Assembly (NCBI GenBank): GCA_964421815.1
Contig: CAYQYT010000002.1
Span: 1-64,000, forward strand
Length of the DNA: 64,000 nt
Source of the DNA: DTU089 sp964421815
GTDB lineage: Bacteria > Bacillota > Clostridia > Oscillospirales > Acutalibacteraceae
Reading direction: 5' to 3'
Shown: piece after piece, positions 16,908-25,470 of the stretch
How the letters are laid out: every line of letters starts with the position of its first letter
Position numbering within the stretch: the stretch's first letter is position 1
Translations under genes and position numbers: made by a program
The notes under the pieces: generated by a model
What the model was told of the DNA's origin: nothing
The model's input: the letters and a program-made list of their open reading frames with translations, nothing else
The model's database searches: none

Positions 16908-17816
16908 TTAAACCGAAACTGATTCCGGCTTTTTTTCTTCTTTCTTTTTATCAAAGAATGAGGTGAAGTTAATCATAAATAAAAGCACATAAACAACCCA
17001 CATGGGAAGATTTTCAATAAATGCGCTTTTACCGACAGTAACCAGAAGCACAAGCATGAGTGCAAGTACCGAGGTGAAAATAACGGTGGAAACTATGAAT
17101 TTTACGTCTTTTTCTCTGCATTTGTGTATAAGGAAAATAATAACGCCTGCGGCACCGAAAAATGCGAAAATAAGAGCGGATGCCCAATGGCTTAAGCAAC
17201 GGGCGGTCATAACCAAATCAAGTCCTGCGGAGGGCACGTTAACCGTAATGAAAAGTGCGGCGCAGCCCAATGATGTTATTATAATACCGGCTTTGCCATA
17301 GTAGTTGTTTTTGCGGTACATATAAAGCACATTTGTGAAAACAGAAAGTGAGGAGAATACACCCCATAATCTAAAGTACAAAGGATATTTCAAACCCAGC
17401 ATACTTGCGGTAACATCCGTTAAAATATTGCCGAATTGCTCCGGATAGGGTAAAAATCCGTACCAAGTAACAAATATGCAACCAACAATAAGATTTGCGG
17501 CACAAAATACCGTGACACCTTTGCCCAACTTTTCGGCAAATAAAATCTTTTTTATAAAAACTGCATACATAACGAGAAGTGCCGTGGAAGCAACAACCCA
17601 AACCCAGAATTCCAAGTGGCTTTTAAAAAGGGGCTCGTAAAGAATGCCGTCAAATTTTGCTATGAATTCTTCTGCGGGGAGGAGATAATCCTCGTCCGTG
17701 GGTGTTAAGCAGGGGTATTTGTCCCATCCCATAAAAATGCTCATCCACAAGCCGTAAACTGCCGCAACAACTCCCCACATAATTGTGTAGGCTTTACTCA
17801 TTTTTTTGTTTTCCAT
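16908..17816 (-). CDS. Multipass membrane protein of unknown function
   Basis: A 302-residue protein with about eight hydrophobic segments and a Lys/Glu-rich tail ('KKKEEKKPE'). The start at 17816 ('MENKKMSKAYTI') is preferred to an upstream in-frame ATG because it has an AAAGGTTG ribosome binding site at the right distance and removes an implausible polar extension. A loop rich in acidic residues ('CLTPTDEDYLLPAEEFI') lies between the first two segments. I recognise no transporter or enzyme signature. The gene is monocistronic and divergent from hpf. Confidence 0.7.
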   Translation of the reverse strand: MENKKMSKAYTIMWGVVAAVYGLWMSIFMGWDKYPCLTPTDEDYLLPAEEFIAKFDGILYEPLFKSHLEFWVWVVASTALLVMYAVFIKKILFAEKLGKGVTVFCAANLIVGCIFVTWYGFLPYPEQFGNILTDVTASMLGLKYPLYFRLWGVFSSLSVFTNVLYMYRKNNYYGKAGIIITSLGCAALFITVNVPSAGLDLVMTARCLSHWASALIFAFFGAAGVIIFLIHKCREKDVKFIVSTVIFTSVLALMLVLLVTVGKSAFIENLPMWVVYVLLFMINFTSFFDKKKEEKKPESVSV

Positions 17817-17937
17817 TTTGCTACAACCTTTCTCAAGTTTACAATATTTAAATTTTATCACATCAATAAATAGATTGCAATGGTGAATAATATAATTGTA
17901 AATGTTCAAAAATATTGTTGGTATTATATAAAAAATA

Positions 17938-17966
17938 TTGACAAATTACAATACATATGCTACAAT
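17938..17966 (+). promoter_or_regulatory. Sigma-A promoter of hpf
   Basis: TTGACA (17938-17943) and TACAAT (17961-17966) are 17 bp apart, giving a leader of about 70 nt that contains a separate strong Shine-Dalgarno sequence at 17973-17980. Confidence 0.75.
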
Positions 17967-17990
17967 TTAGACAAAGGAGGGCCTGTTAAG

Positions 17991-18074
17991 TTGAAAAATT
18001 TAACCGGTACTCCTTTATTGCATACACAGAAAGGGTGTTATTATGAACATTACTATCGTTGGACGCAAATGTAA
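17991..18074 (+). CDS. Possible upstream ORF overlapping the hpf start
   Basis: A TTG codon at 17991 lies 10 bp behind a near-perfect AAAGGAGG sequence and opens a 27-codon frame that runs out of frame through the hpf start codon and stops at 18072-18074. The better ribosome binding site belongs to this small frame; hpf has AAAGGGTG. It may couple or dampen hpf translation. It could also be chance, since the Shine-Dalgarno may simply be a standby site. The peptide resembles nothing I know. Confidence 0.3.
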   Translation: MKNLTGTPLLHTQKGCYYEHYYRWTQM

Positions 18075-18564
18075 CCCCCACGAAGATTTTCGCGCGCGAG
18101 CCGAAAAACGACTTTCAAAGGTTGAAAAACTATTCGGGGAAGAAGCCAATGCCAAGGTTACGGCAACGGTTGAGAAAAACTGCCGGATTGTGGAAGTGAC
18201 CGTTACAAAAGGCGGCATGATTTTCAGAGCCGAAGAAAGAGCAGATAATATGGTGGATGCCCTTGACGAGTGTGTTGATTCCCTTATAAGACAAATAAGG
18301 AAAAACAAGACCCGCCTTGATAAAAGGCTTCACTCGGCGGCACTTGAGGATTTTACAATTGACGTGGAAGAAGAAAAAGATTTTGATGTTATAAGAGAAA
18401 AGGTTGTATCTCTCAAACCACAAAATGTTGAAGAAGCGATTCTCCAAATGAATCTTTTAGGTCATCAATTCTATATGTTCCTCAATGCCGATACTGACCA
18501 AATAAATGTTGTTTACAAGAGAAATGAAACAGGCTACGGACTGATTTCTCCCGAAGTTGAATAA
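18043..18564 (+). CDS. hpf: Ribosome hibernation promoting factor, long form
   Basis: A 173-residue protein that dimerises 70S ribosomes into inactive 100S particles in stationary phase. Residues 1-100 form the YfiA/RaiA domain ('VKKLEKLF'-like helix, here 'SKVEKLFGEEANAKVT', and 'RAEERADNMVDALDECVDSLIRQI'). A linker leads to the C-terminal dimerisation domain (about 115-173: 'QNVEEAILQMNLLGHQFYMF', 'INVVYKRNETGYGLI'), the mark of the long form in Firmicutes. Expression comes from the promoter at 17938-17966, and a strong terminator follows. Confidence 0.95.
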   Translation: MNITIVGRKCNPHEDFRARAEKRLSKVEKLFGEEANAKVTATVEKNCRIVEVTVTKGGMIFRAEERADNMVDALDECVDSLIRQIRKNKTRLDKRLHSAALEDFTIDVEEEKDFDVIREKVVSLKPQNVEEAILQMNLLGHQFYMFLNADTDQINVVYKRNETGYGLISPEVE

Positions 18565-18575
18565 TTCTAAAAAAT

Positions 18576-18622
18576 AATTAACACCCCTGTGTTAAAGAAA
18601 ATTTGGCACGGGGGTGTTAATT
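18576..18622 (+). terminator. Terminator after hpf
   Basis: AATTAACACCCC (18576-18587) and GGGGTGTTAATT (18611-18622) form a 12-bp stem extended by TGTG/CACG on the inside, followed by TTGAAC. Bases 18623-18776 are AT-rich with only a weak promoter candidate (TTGTAT 18671, TATAAT 18692, 15-bp spacing). Confidence 0.7.
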
Positions 18623-18776
18623 TTGAACAAAAAATTCACGGTTTTTTAATAAATTTCGTATTTCTGATTATTGTATTTAAAGTGAAAATAATATAATATT
18701 AAAATGTGGTAGAAGAATATAAATGAAGAGATTAAGAAATACTTGATTATGGTGATTCGCACCGAAAGGAAAAATT

Positions 18777-19553
18777 ATGGAAAATTTAAGAAGCAAGAAA
18801 GGGTTCATCTGTGATATGGACGGCGTTATATATCACGGTAACCAAATTCTTCCCGGGGTTAAGGATTTTGTTGAATGGCTTTACAGGGAGAATAAGCAAT
18901 TCCTTTTTCTGACAAATAACAGCGGAAAAACACCCTTGGAACTTTCTCAGAAGTTGAAGAATATGGGGCTTGAAGTTGACGAAAGTCATTTTTATACCAG
19001 TGCCCTTGCGACTGCAAAGTTTTTAAGTAAGCAGTCCCCTAATTGCAAGGTTTATGTTATAGGCGAACCGGGGCTGTACAGCGCTCTTTACAACGAGGGA
19101 ATTACCATTAGCGAAACCGATCCCGATTACGTGGTAGTAGGTGAGGTTTTCAATTATAACTACGAGTCCGTTTGCAAAGCAGTTAACCTTGTGTTAAAGG
19201 GCGCAAAGCTTATCGGCACAAATTCGGATGTTACGGGTCCCACCGACAACGGCAATATTATTCCCGCCTGCCGTGCCTTGATTTCACCCATTGAAATGGC
19301 AACGGGTAAAGAAGCGTATTTTGTGGGCAAACCCAACCCCTTGATGATGAGAACGGGACTTAATATGTTGGGCGTCCATTCAAATGAAGCGGTTATGATC
19401 GGCGACAGAATGGATACTGATATTATTGTGGGCATAGAGGGCGGTCTTGATACTGTTCTCGTGCTTTCGGGAGTTACATCCCAAGCGGATATTGACCACT
19501 ACGCATACCGTCCACGATTGATATTAAGCGGAGTAGGGGAGATACCCGACTGA
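18777..19553 (+). CDS. HAD-IIA (NagD-like) sugar-phosphate/nucleotide phosphatase
   Basis: A 258-residue HAD hydrolase. Motif I is 'CDMDGVIYHG' (residues 12-21), motif II 'LTNNSGKTP' near 43, motif III region 'GKPNPLMM' near 183 and the acidic motif IV 'MIGDRMDTDI' near 206, with a C2-type cap between. That is the layout of NagD/PNPP-like enzymes, which dephosphorylate small phosphorylated metabolites. The AAAGGAA site precedes the ATG. It is followed after 36 bp by serC-serA and could serve as the missing phosphoserine phosphatase of the pathway, but that is only context-based; NagD-like proteins are usually not serine-specific. Confidence 0.88.
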   Translation: MENLRSKKGFICDMDGVIYHGNQILPGVKDFVEWLYRENKQFLFLTNNSGKTPLELSQKLKNMGLEVDESHFYTSALATAKFLSKQSPNCKVYVIGEPGLYSALYNEGITISETDPDYVVVGEVFNYNYESVCKAVNLVLKGAKLIGTNSDVTGPTDNGNIIPACRALISPIEMATGKEAYFVGKPNPLMMRTGLNMLGVHSNEAVMIGDRMDTDIIVGIEGGLDTVLVLSGVTSQADIDHYAYRPRLILSGVGEIPD

Positions 19554-19589
19554 TTCAGTTTATAATTTTTTAAAAGGAGATATATTATT

Positions 19590-20672
19590 ATGAGCAGAGT
19601 TTACAATTTTTCTGCAGGTCCTTCCATGCTTCCCGAGGAAGTATTAAAGAAAGCAGCCGACCAGATGCTCGATTATGAGGGTACGGGTCAGTCCGTTGCC
19701 GAAATGTCACACCGTTCAAAAGAATATGATGCTATTATCAAAGGAGCAGAGTCACTTCTCCGCGAACTTATGAATATTCCGGAAAATTACAAGGTTCTTT
19801 TCCTTCAGGGCGGTGCTTCAACACAATTTGCCGCCATCCCCTTAAACTTTATGAACGGAAGCGGTAAAGCGGATTTCATCATAACAGGACAATGGGCAAA
19901 GAAAGCCTATCAGGAAGCACAGAAATACGGCGATTGCAAAGCAGTTGCATCTTCCGCTGACAAAACATTCACCTACATACCCAAGACAAAGAAAGAAGAT
20001 TTCCGTCAGGACGCTGACTATGCATACATTTGTATGAACAATACTATTTACGGAACAGTTTTTAAAGAGATTCCCGATACCGGGGATGTTCCGCTTATTG
20101 CAGATATTTCAAGTTGTTTCCTTTCGGAGCCCCTTGATGTAAGCAAATTTGCTATGGTTTACGGCGGTGCGCAGAAGAATGTTGCTCCCGCAGGACTTAC
20201 CATTGCAATCATTCGTGAGGATTTGCTCGGTAAAGCGAGAGATTACTGCCCCACAATGCTTGACTACAAGATTCACGCTGATAATGATTCTCTTTATAAC
20301 ACACCTCCCTGCTATACAATCTATATGTGCAAACTTGTTCTTGAATGGATCAAGTCCCTGGGCGGTCTTGAAGTTATGGCGGAAAGAAACCGTAAAAAAG
20401 CAAAAATTCTCTATGATTTCCTTGACAATAGCAAAATGTTCAGAGGCACTGTTGTACCCGAGGACCGTTCACTTATGAATGTTCCCTTCGTTACAGACAG
20501 CGAAGAACTTAACGCAAAATTCATCAAGGAAGCAAAGGAAGCGGGCTTTATTAACCTTAAAGGTCACAGAACCGTTGGCGGTATGAGGGCTTCTATTTAC
20601 AATGCAATGCCCATTGAGGGTGTTGAAAAACTTGTTGAATTTATGACAAAATTTGAAAAAGAAAATTCATAA
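19590..20672 (+). CDS. serC: Phosphoserine aminotransferase
   Basis: A 360-residue PLP-dependent enzyme converting 3-phosphohydroxypyruvate and glutamate into phosphoserine. It starts with the family signature 'VYNFSAGPSMLPEEVL'. The PLP lysine sits in 'VYGGAQKNVAPAGL' near residue 196, and 'GHRTVGGMRASIYNA' near 326 is the C-terminal substrate-binding signature. Length matches the family. A TAAAAGGAG site precedes the start. serA follows 12 bp later, forming the serine biosynthesis unit. Confidence 0.97.
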   Translation: MSRVYNFSAGPSMLPEEVLKKAADQMLDYEGTGQSVAEMSHRSKEYDAIIKGAESLLRELMNIPENYKVLFLQGGASTQFAAIPLNFMNGSGKADFIITGQWAKKAYQEAQKYGDCKAVASSADKTFTYIPKTKKEDFRQDADYAYICMNNTIYGTVFKEIPDTGDVPLIADISSCFLSEPLDVSKFAMVYGGAQKNVAPAGLTIAIIREDLLGKARDYCPTMLDYKIHADNDSLYNTPPCYTIYMCKLVLEWIKSLGGLEVMAERNRKKAKILYDFLDNSKMFRGTVVPEDRSLMNVPFVTDSEELNAKFIKEAKEAGFINLKGHRTVGGMRASIYNAMPIEGVEKLVEFMTKFEKENS

Positions 20673-20684
20673 AAGGTGATTGAA

Positions 20685-21839
20685 ATGTACGATATTCTTA
20701 CATTGAACAAAATTTCCCAAATCGGTCTCAAGGAACTTGACGGCAAATATGCAATTTCCGATTGTTGTGAAAATCCCGACGGAATTATCGTCCGTTCCGC
20801 ATCAATGCACGATTTTGCATTCTCTCCCAAAACTGTTGCAGTTGCCCGTGCGGGTGCGGGCGTAAACAATATTCCCGTTGAGGATTGCACGAAGAAGGGG
20901 ATTGTCGTTTTCAATACTCCCGGTGCTAATGCCAATGCAGTAAAGGAACTTGTTGTTGCAGGTCTTATGCTTACGTCACGTAGGGTCGCCGCCGCTTATG
21001 ACTGGTGCAAAACCCTTAAAGGCGAGGGCGAGAATGTGGGTAAACTTGTTGAAAAAGGTAAATCACAGTTTGCGGGTCCCGAAATTCTCGGAAAAACCCT
21101 CGGTGTTGTAGGTCTCGGAGCAATCGGCAGACTTGTGGCAGTTGCCGCAAATAATTTGGGTATGAAAATTGTGGGCTATGACCCCTATTTCAACGAAGCA
21201 CTTAAAGATCAACTTCCCGCCGATACGGAGTATGTTGACAGCCTTGACGCAATCTACGATAAGGCGGATTACATAACCCTACACCTCCCTTGCACAAAGG
21301 ACACAAAGGGTATGATAAATGTTGACACAATCGCAAAAATGAAGGACGGCGTAAGAATTCTCAACTTTGCTCGTGGCGAGCTTGTTAATGGTGCTGATAT
21401 GGCAGATGCAGTGAAATCCGGTAAGGTTGCTGCTTATGTAACCGATTTCCCCTCCGACGAGGTTATCGGAGTTGAAAATGTTACTGCACTTCCCCACCTG
21501 GGCGCATCAACACCCGAAAGTGAAGAAAACTGCGCATATATGGCGGCAGTTGAAATCAGAGAATATCTTGAAAAAGGTAATATAAAGAATTCCGTTAACT
21601 TCCCCAATGTTGAACTTGACGGTGAGGGAGACAGAATTTCCGTTATTCATTTCAATACATTGACAACGGTTAACGATATTCTCGGTGCATTTACAAGCAA
21701 CGGCATTGAAACAAAGGGCTTTGCTTCAAAGGCAAAGGGCGATTATGCCTATACTCTCATCTGTGCTGATAACATCCCCGACAGCGTTGTTGAGGCTGTT
21801 AAGAAATGTGAAGATGTTGTTAAGGTAAGAAAGATATAA
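20685..21839 (+). CDS. serA: D-3-phosphoglycerate dehydrogenase
   Basis: A 384-residue NAD-dependent enzyme for the first step of serine synthesis. It has the Rossmann motif 'GVVGLGAIGRLVA' near residue 145, the catalytic Arg in 'NFARGELVNG' and His in 'ALPHLGASTPESEENC', and an ACT-like tail of about 80 residues. An in-frame GTG lies 9 bp upstream, but ATG 20685 is preferred because AAAAGGTG then sits at the normal distance. The short C-terminal extension suggests regulation by serine is possible, though not shown. Confidence 0.95.
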   Translation: MYDILTLNKISQIGLKELDGKYAISDCCENPDGIIVRSASMHDFAFSPKTVAVARAGAGVNNIPVEDCTKKGIVVFNTPGANANAVKELVVAGLMLTSRRVAAAYDWCKTLKGEGENVGKLVEKGKSQFAGPEILGKTLGVVGLGAIGRLVAVAANNLGMKIVGYDPYFNEALKDQLPADTEYVDSLDAIYDKADYITLHLPCTKDTKGMINVDTIAKMKDGVRILNFARGELVNGADMADAVKSGKVAAYVTDFPSDEVIGVENVTALPHLGASTPESEENCAYMAAVEIREYLEKGNIKNSVNFPNVELDGEGDRISVIHFNTLTTVNDILGAFTSNGIETKGFASKAKGDYAYTLICADNIPDSVVEAVKKCEDVVKVRKI

Positions 21840-21860
21840 TTACAGCAATAAAATAATAAA

Positions 21861-21888
21861 AATCCGTCCGTTACGGGCGGATTTTTTA
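21861..21888. terminator. Terminator after serA
   Basis: AATCCGTCCG (21861-21870) pairs with CGGGCGGATT (21874-21883) around TTA, followed by T-rich sequence. It is A-rich on the other side, so it may also serve the converging aldo/keto reductase gene. Confidence 0.85.
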
Positions 21889-21900
21889 TTGTGTTAAATA

Positions 21901-22827
21901 TTACGGAATAACATTTCCTGCGCTGGAGAATATAGCGTACCATTCCTGTCGGGTAAGGGTAATGTTACTTGCGGCGGCACATTCAAGAAGTCTTTTGGGG
22001 TTCATAGTGCCTGTGAGGGGTTGCATTTTTGCAGGGTGGCGGAGGATCCAGGCAATGACAATGGTTGATTTTGTTACACCGTATTTGTCCGCTAATTCCT
22101 GCAGTTTTGCATTGATTTCGGGGAAGTCGGGATTATCCACATAAACACCCTCAAAAAAGCCGTATTGGAAGGGGGACCAGGCTTGAATTGTGATATCTTC
22201 ATAACGGCAGTATTCCAAAATTCCGCCGTCACGGTCAATGGCATTGTCCTCCCTCATATTAACATAAAGCCCCTGCTTTACAATGTGGCAGTCGGTGATG
22301 CTGAACTGAAGTTGGTCAATGCAAACGGGTTCATTACCCAAATATTTCTGCAAAAGTCTTATTTGCATTGGGTTTTGGTTGGAAACACCGAAATGCTTAA
22401 CCTTTCCGCTCTCTTTAAGAATGGCGAAGGCTTCTGCAACTTCTTCCGGCTCATAAAGAGTGTCCGGACGGTGGAGAAGAAGAAAGTCAAGATAGTCCGT
22501 GTTAAGTCTTTTAAGACAACCCTCTGTGGATTCGATTATATGCTCCTTTGAAAAGTCAAACATTGTTTTTCCGGGGCAGATACCGCATTTTGATTGGAGT
22601 ATAATTTTTTCTCTCACGTCATCGTTCATACCGATGGCTTTTGAGAAAACTTCCTCACTTTTTCCTCCGCCGTAAAGGTCCGCATGGTCGAAAAAATTAA
22701 GTCCCGCGCCCATTGCCGTGTCAAGAAGTGCCTTTGCTTCCTCCACGGATTTGTCCGCCATTCTCATACAGCCCACTGCAATTACGGGTACTTCCACACC
22801 GCTTTTTCCAAGTTTCATTGTTCTCAT
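21901..22827 (-). CDS. Aldo/keto reductase
   Basis: A 308-residue NAD(P)H-dependent oxidoreductase of the AKR fold. The catalytic tetrad is visible: Asp/Tyr in 'FFDHADLYGGG', Lys in 'ILQSKCGI' and His in 'DFLLLHRPD'. The substrate is unknown. A longer frame exists, but the start at 22827 ('MRTMKLGKSGVEV') has an AAAGGAA site and matches the normal N-terminus of the family. It is the last of five closely spaced minus-strand genes, 31 bp after the YlmH-like gene. Confidence 0.92.
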   Translation of the reverse strand: MRTMKLGKSGVEVPVIAVGCMRMADKSVEEAKALLDTAMGAGLNFFDHADLYGGGKSEEVFSKAIGMNDDVREKIILQSKCGICPGKTMFDFSKEHIIESTEGCLKRLNTDYLDFLLLHRPDTLYEPEEVAEAFAILKESGKVKHFGVSNQNPMQIRLLQKYLGNEPVCIDQLQFSITDCHIVKQGLYVNMREDNAIDRDGGILEYCRYEDITIQAWSPFQYGFFEGVYVDNPDFPEINAKLQELADKYGVTKSTIVIAWILRHPAKMQPLTGTMNPKRLLECAAASNITLTRQEWYAIFSSAGNVIP

Positions 22828-22858
22828 AATAAATTCCTTTCTTTTACAAGATTTGGAG

Positions 22859-23602
22859 TTAATAAACCTCACACAGAACTCTTGTTCTGCCTTTTCGTGT
22901 ATCGCCTAAAATTTCTTTGTAACGGAATCTGCCGTAACCCCTTACGGAAACCGTGTCACCGATTTCGATGTTTTTAGAAGAACCGGTTATGAGTTTTCCG
23001 TTAATATAAACCTTTTCCCCATCCACAAGGGCGGAACTTTTATTACGTGAAATATTGTAAATCGCACTTATACCCACGTCAAGTCGCATTGAAGAAATGA
23101 TTACGGTTTCTTCTTTGGGTTTGGGAAGTGCGTTTTCCGGTAAACAGTCGCACAGGGAACAACTTACGCTTGTGTGCTTAACCTTGAGTAGATTTTCAAT
23201 TATGTATTGAGAAATACTTTCAAGGCAAAATACATAGCCCTTGTTTTGAGTAATTATAATGTCCCCGAGGGTTTCTCTTTTTATGCCGAGACCTATTAAA
23301 GAGCCGAGGAAATCTCGATGAGTAAGATCATCGGAAAATTTTTGGGACAGGGGCTCAATGCACAGTATTGCAATGGGGGGAGCGGGTTCATAGCCAAAGT
23401 CATTTCCGTTGCCGAAACAGGCTATTTTTCTTTCCGCATCGGGAAAACCGCCCATAAGGGTTACGTTATTTTTTATTTCATTATAAAGAACGGTTTGCTC
23501 ATATAAATTGAGAAAATCACTGTAAAAATATATACCTCGGTTTTGGGAGCGGTCGGAAAGTTCTTTGAACCGCTTTTTTAATATGTTAAGTTCGTCCGCC
23601 AA
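22859..23602 (-). CDS. ylmH: YlmH-like S4-domain RNA-binding protein
   Basis: A 247-residue protein with a C-terminal S4 domain at about residues 170-235 ('MRLDVGISAIYNISRNKSSA', then 'VYINGKLI'). The N-terminal region carries the pattern typical of Bacillus YlmH ('MGGFPDAERKIACF' and 'LIGLGIKRETLGDI'). YlmH-type proteins rescue stalled ribosomes as RqcH/RqcP-like or division-cluster factors. Here it is outside any division cluster. The start codon is TTG, with a GGTGGAAG site just before it. It lies 25 bp after the HAD phosphatase gene. Confidence 0.85.
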   Translation of the reverse strand: MADELNILKKRFKELSDRSQNRGIYFYSDFLNLYEQTVLYNEIKNNVTLMGGFPDAERKIACFGNGNDFGYEPAPPIAILCIEPLSQKFSDDLTHRDFLGSLIGLGIKRETLGDIIITQNKGYVFCLESISQYIIENLLKVKHTSVSCSLCDCLPENALPKPKEETVIISSMRLDVGISAIYNISRNKSSALVDGEKVYINGKLITGSSKNIEIGDTVSVRGYGRFRYKEILGDTRKGRTRVLCEVY

Positions 23603-23627
23603 ACTTCCACCGCCTTTTTGTTTCGGA

Positions 23628-24194
23628 TTACTTTATTTTTGTGATTTTTTTGCCTTTCACAAGGTATGCATTTTTGCTTATTTGTATAAGGGGCAGGTCA
23701 TTGACCGAGTCCGTATAAAAGTTTTCTATTTGTGTGTCCGGGTATTCCTCGAAAAAAGCCTTTACCTTGTTTTCTCTTATACAAAGTCTTTTTACCTCTC
23801 CCGTTTTTGTATCAATAAGGGAGCCGATATAGCGTTTTATACCAAGTCTCTTGCAGATTATATCAAGAGAAAATTCGGGGGAGCCGGAAATAATAAGGTC
23901 ATCATCACTTTGAACATCCTTGTAAAAGGATTTGATTTTGTGCATGTGACAGTCCCAGAAAAGTTCCATTTCCTCCGGGATGTCGGGGTGATTTGCATAA
24001 TAGTCCGCAACGGCTTTGCCGTATTTTTTTAATGCCTGTTCAATAGTGATTTTCCCCGATTTGTACTTTAAAAGTGCCGAAAATACGGAGGGGAGATATC
24101 TCAAAAGAGTTTTGTCTTTTTTGCAATAGTACAGAAAAAAGTCAACAACGCTTTCTCCGTCATATATGGTGTTATCAAAATCGTAAACATTCAT
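23628..24194 (-). CDS. HAD-IB family phosphatase
   Basis: A 188-residue HAD hydrolase, with motif I 'YDFDNTIYDGES' at residues 3-14, motif II 'IISGSPEF' near 88, and 'FYTDSVNDLPLI' near 155 as motif IV. This matches the SerB-like IB branch, so phosphoserine phosphatase is possible, though many members act on other phosphates. The start at 24194 has a GAGG site that lies inside the end of the preceding transporter gene; a longer frame would lack one. The close overlap points to coupled expression. Confidence 0.87.
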   Translation of the reverse strand: MNVYDFDNTIYDGESVVDFFLYYCKKDKTLLRYLPSVFSALLKYKSGKITIEQALKKYGKAVADYYANHPDIPEEMELFWDCHMHKIKSFYKDVQSDDDLIISGSPEFSLDIICKRLGIKRYIGSLIDTKTGEVKRLCIRENKVKAFFEEYPDTQIENFYTDSVNDLPLIQISKNAYLVKGKKITKIK

Positions 24195-24198
24195 ATTC

Positions 24199-25461
24199 TT
24201 ACCTCGGTAATTTTGAAGATTCCTTGAATTTTCTCCATCTGCCCGAAGCACCCAAAGTAATCAGGAAAGTTGTTACGGCTAATCCGATCCATACTAAAAC
24301 CGTTCCGTTCCAACCGATTTTGTCGGAGATTATACCGAATCCGTAAGATGCCGCGGCGCATCCGCCATAAGCCGCCGTGTTCATTATGCCCGTGACCGTT
24401 GCAGTCCTTGAACAATAGGAAAACTGCATGGGTACGAGGGTAATTATCATATAGTTATAGGCGGACAATGCGGTGGTTATCACCGCAAGTAATGTAACGC
24501 TCAACACCGCCGGAAACTTTTCCATGAATATCAGGGCAGAAAGAGGAATAAGAGAGAAAAGTATAATTGCCGCTCCTGTTTTTAGTTCGTCCTTTTTAAA
24601 TATTTTCTTATAAATGGGCGCAATTATGTAAACACCTGTAATATTTAATATGGGAAGAAGTATGGACAGAAATGCGGAAAATGAGGGGTCCGCCGAATAA
24701 ACCTCGGTAATCATTGTGGGTGTCCAGGTGGAGATTCCCTCTTTTATTAAGCCGTAAATAATATCTGCCGGCAACACGAAAAATATACCTGCGGTAATAA
24801 GCAAGGGCATAAGACTACCCGAGGACTTTTTGTTTTCCTCAAATCCGTCCGAAAGGATTTCACGTTGGGTTATATGGGGTTTTACCCTTAAAGAAGATAC
24901 TGCAAAGAAAATACCAACCGCAAAAAGAATTGCCGAAGGAATATAGAAAGCAAATTTCCAGTTGATAAATTTTACGGACAGGGAAGCGAAAAGATATGCC
25001 AGTATTGTACCTATGGGAAGTGTGGCGGAAATGTTAAGGCAAGCCTTTGCCCTCATACCGTCATTGATTATATTTGCAAGTGTTTTTAGAATTGCCACCC
25101 AGAGAAGCGAAAGTGCAAAGCCGTTGAATCCCCAAACAACCGCCATTTGCATATTTGTGGTGCAAAAGGTCATTGCCGTGTTTGCTGCTGCGGAAAGAAT
25201 CGTTCCCGCAGTTATCATTTTAAAAGGTGAAAGCCTGTCTCCCAAAAAGCCGTTAATGATTTGGAAAGTACCGTAAACCAGGAAAAATGCGGAGCCGACT
25301 ATACCCGCCTCGGCTTTTGTGAAAAGCCCGTTCCCTATAATTGCGGGAAGAACGGCGGAAAAGTTGATTCTGCCGATATAAGAGGATGTATATGCCGCAA
25401 AACAGGCTATGAACATCAATTTTGAATATTTTTCACTTTGCAAGTACTGTTGGGGCTTCAT
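24199..25461 (-). CDS. MFS transporter, OPA (organophosphate:phosphate antiporter)-like
   Basis: A 420-residue protein with 12 predicted membrane segments. The first helix ends in 'SSYIGRINFSAVLP', close to the conserved 'YxxRxN' signature of the GlpT/UhpT/UhpC group, and 'GFLGDRLSPFK' is the MFS A-motif loop. It therefore probably moves a small phosphorylated compound or related organic anion; the downstream HAD phosphatase would fit that, but the link is only contextual. It is 9 bp downstream of the M14 peptidase gene. Confidence 0.8.
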   Translation of the reverse strand: MKPQQYLQSEKYSKLMFIACFAAYTSSYIGRINFSAVLPAIIGNGLFTKAEAGIVGSAFFLVYGTFQIINGFLGDRLSPFKMITAGTILSAAANTAMTFCTTNMQMAVVWGFNGFALSLLWVAILKTLANIINDGMRAKACLNISATLPIGTILAYLFASLSVKFINWKFAFYIPSAILFAVGIFFAVSSLRVKPHITQREILSDGFEENKKSSGSLMPLLITAGIFFVLPADIIYGLIKEGISTWTPTMITEVYSADPSFSAFLSILLPILNITGVYIIAPIYKKIFKKDELKTGAAIILFSLIPLSALIFMEKFPAVLSVTLLAVITTALSAYNYMIITLVPMQFSYCSRTATVTGIMNTAAYGGCAAASYGFGIISDKIGWNGTVLVWIGLAVTTFLITLGASGRWRKFKESSKLPR

Positions 25462-25470
25462 TAGGTTCTC

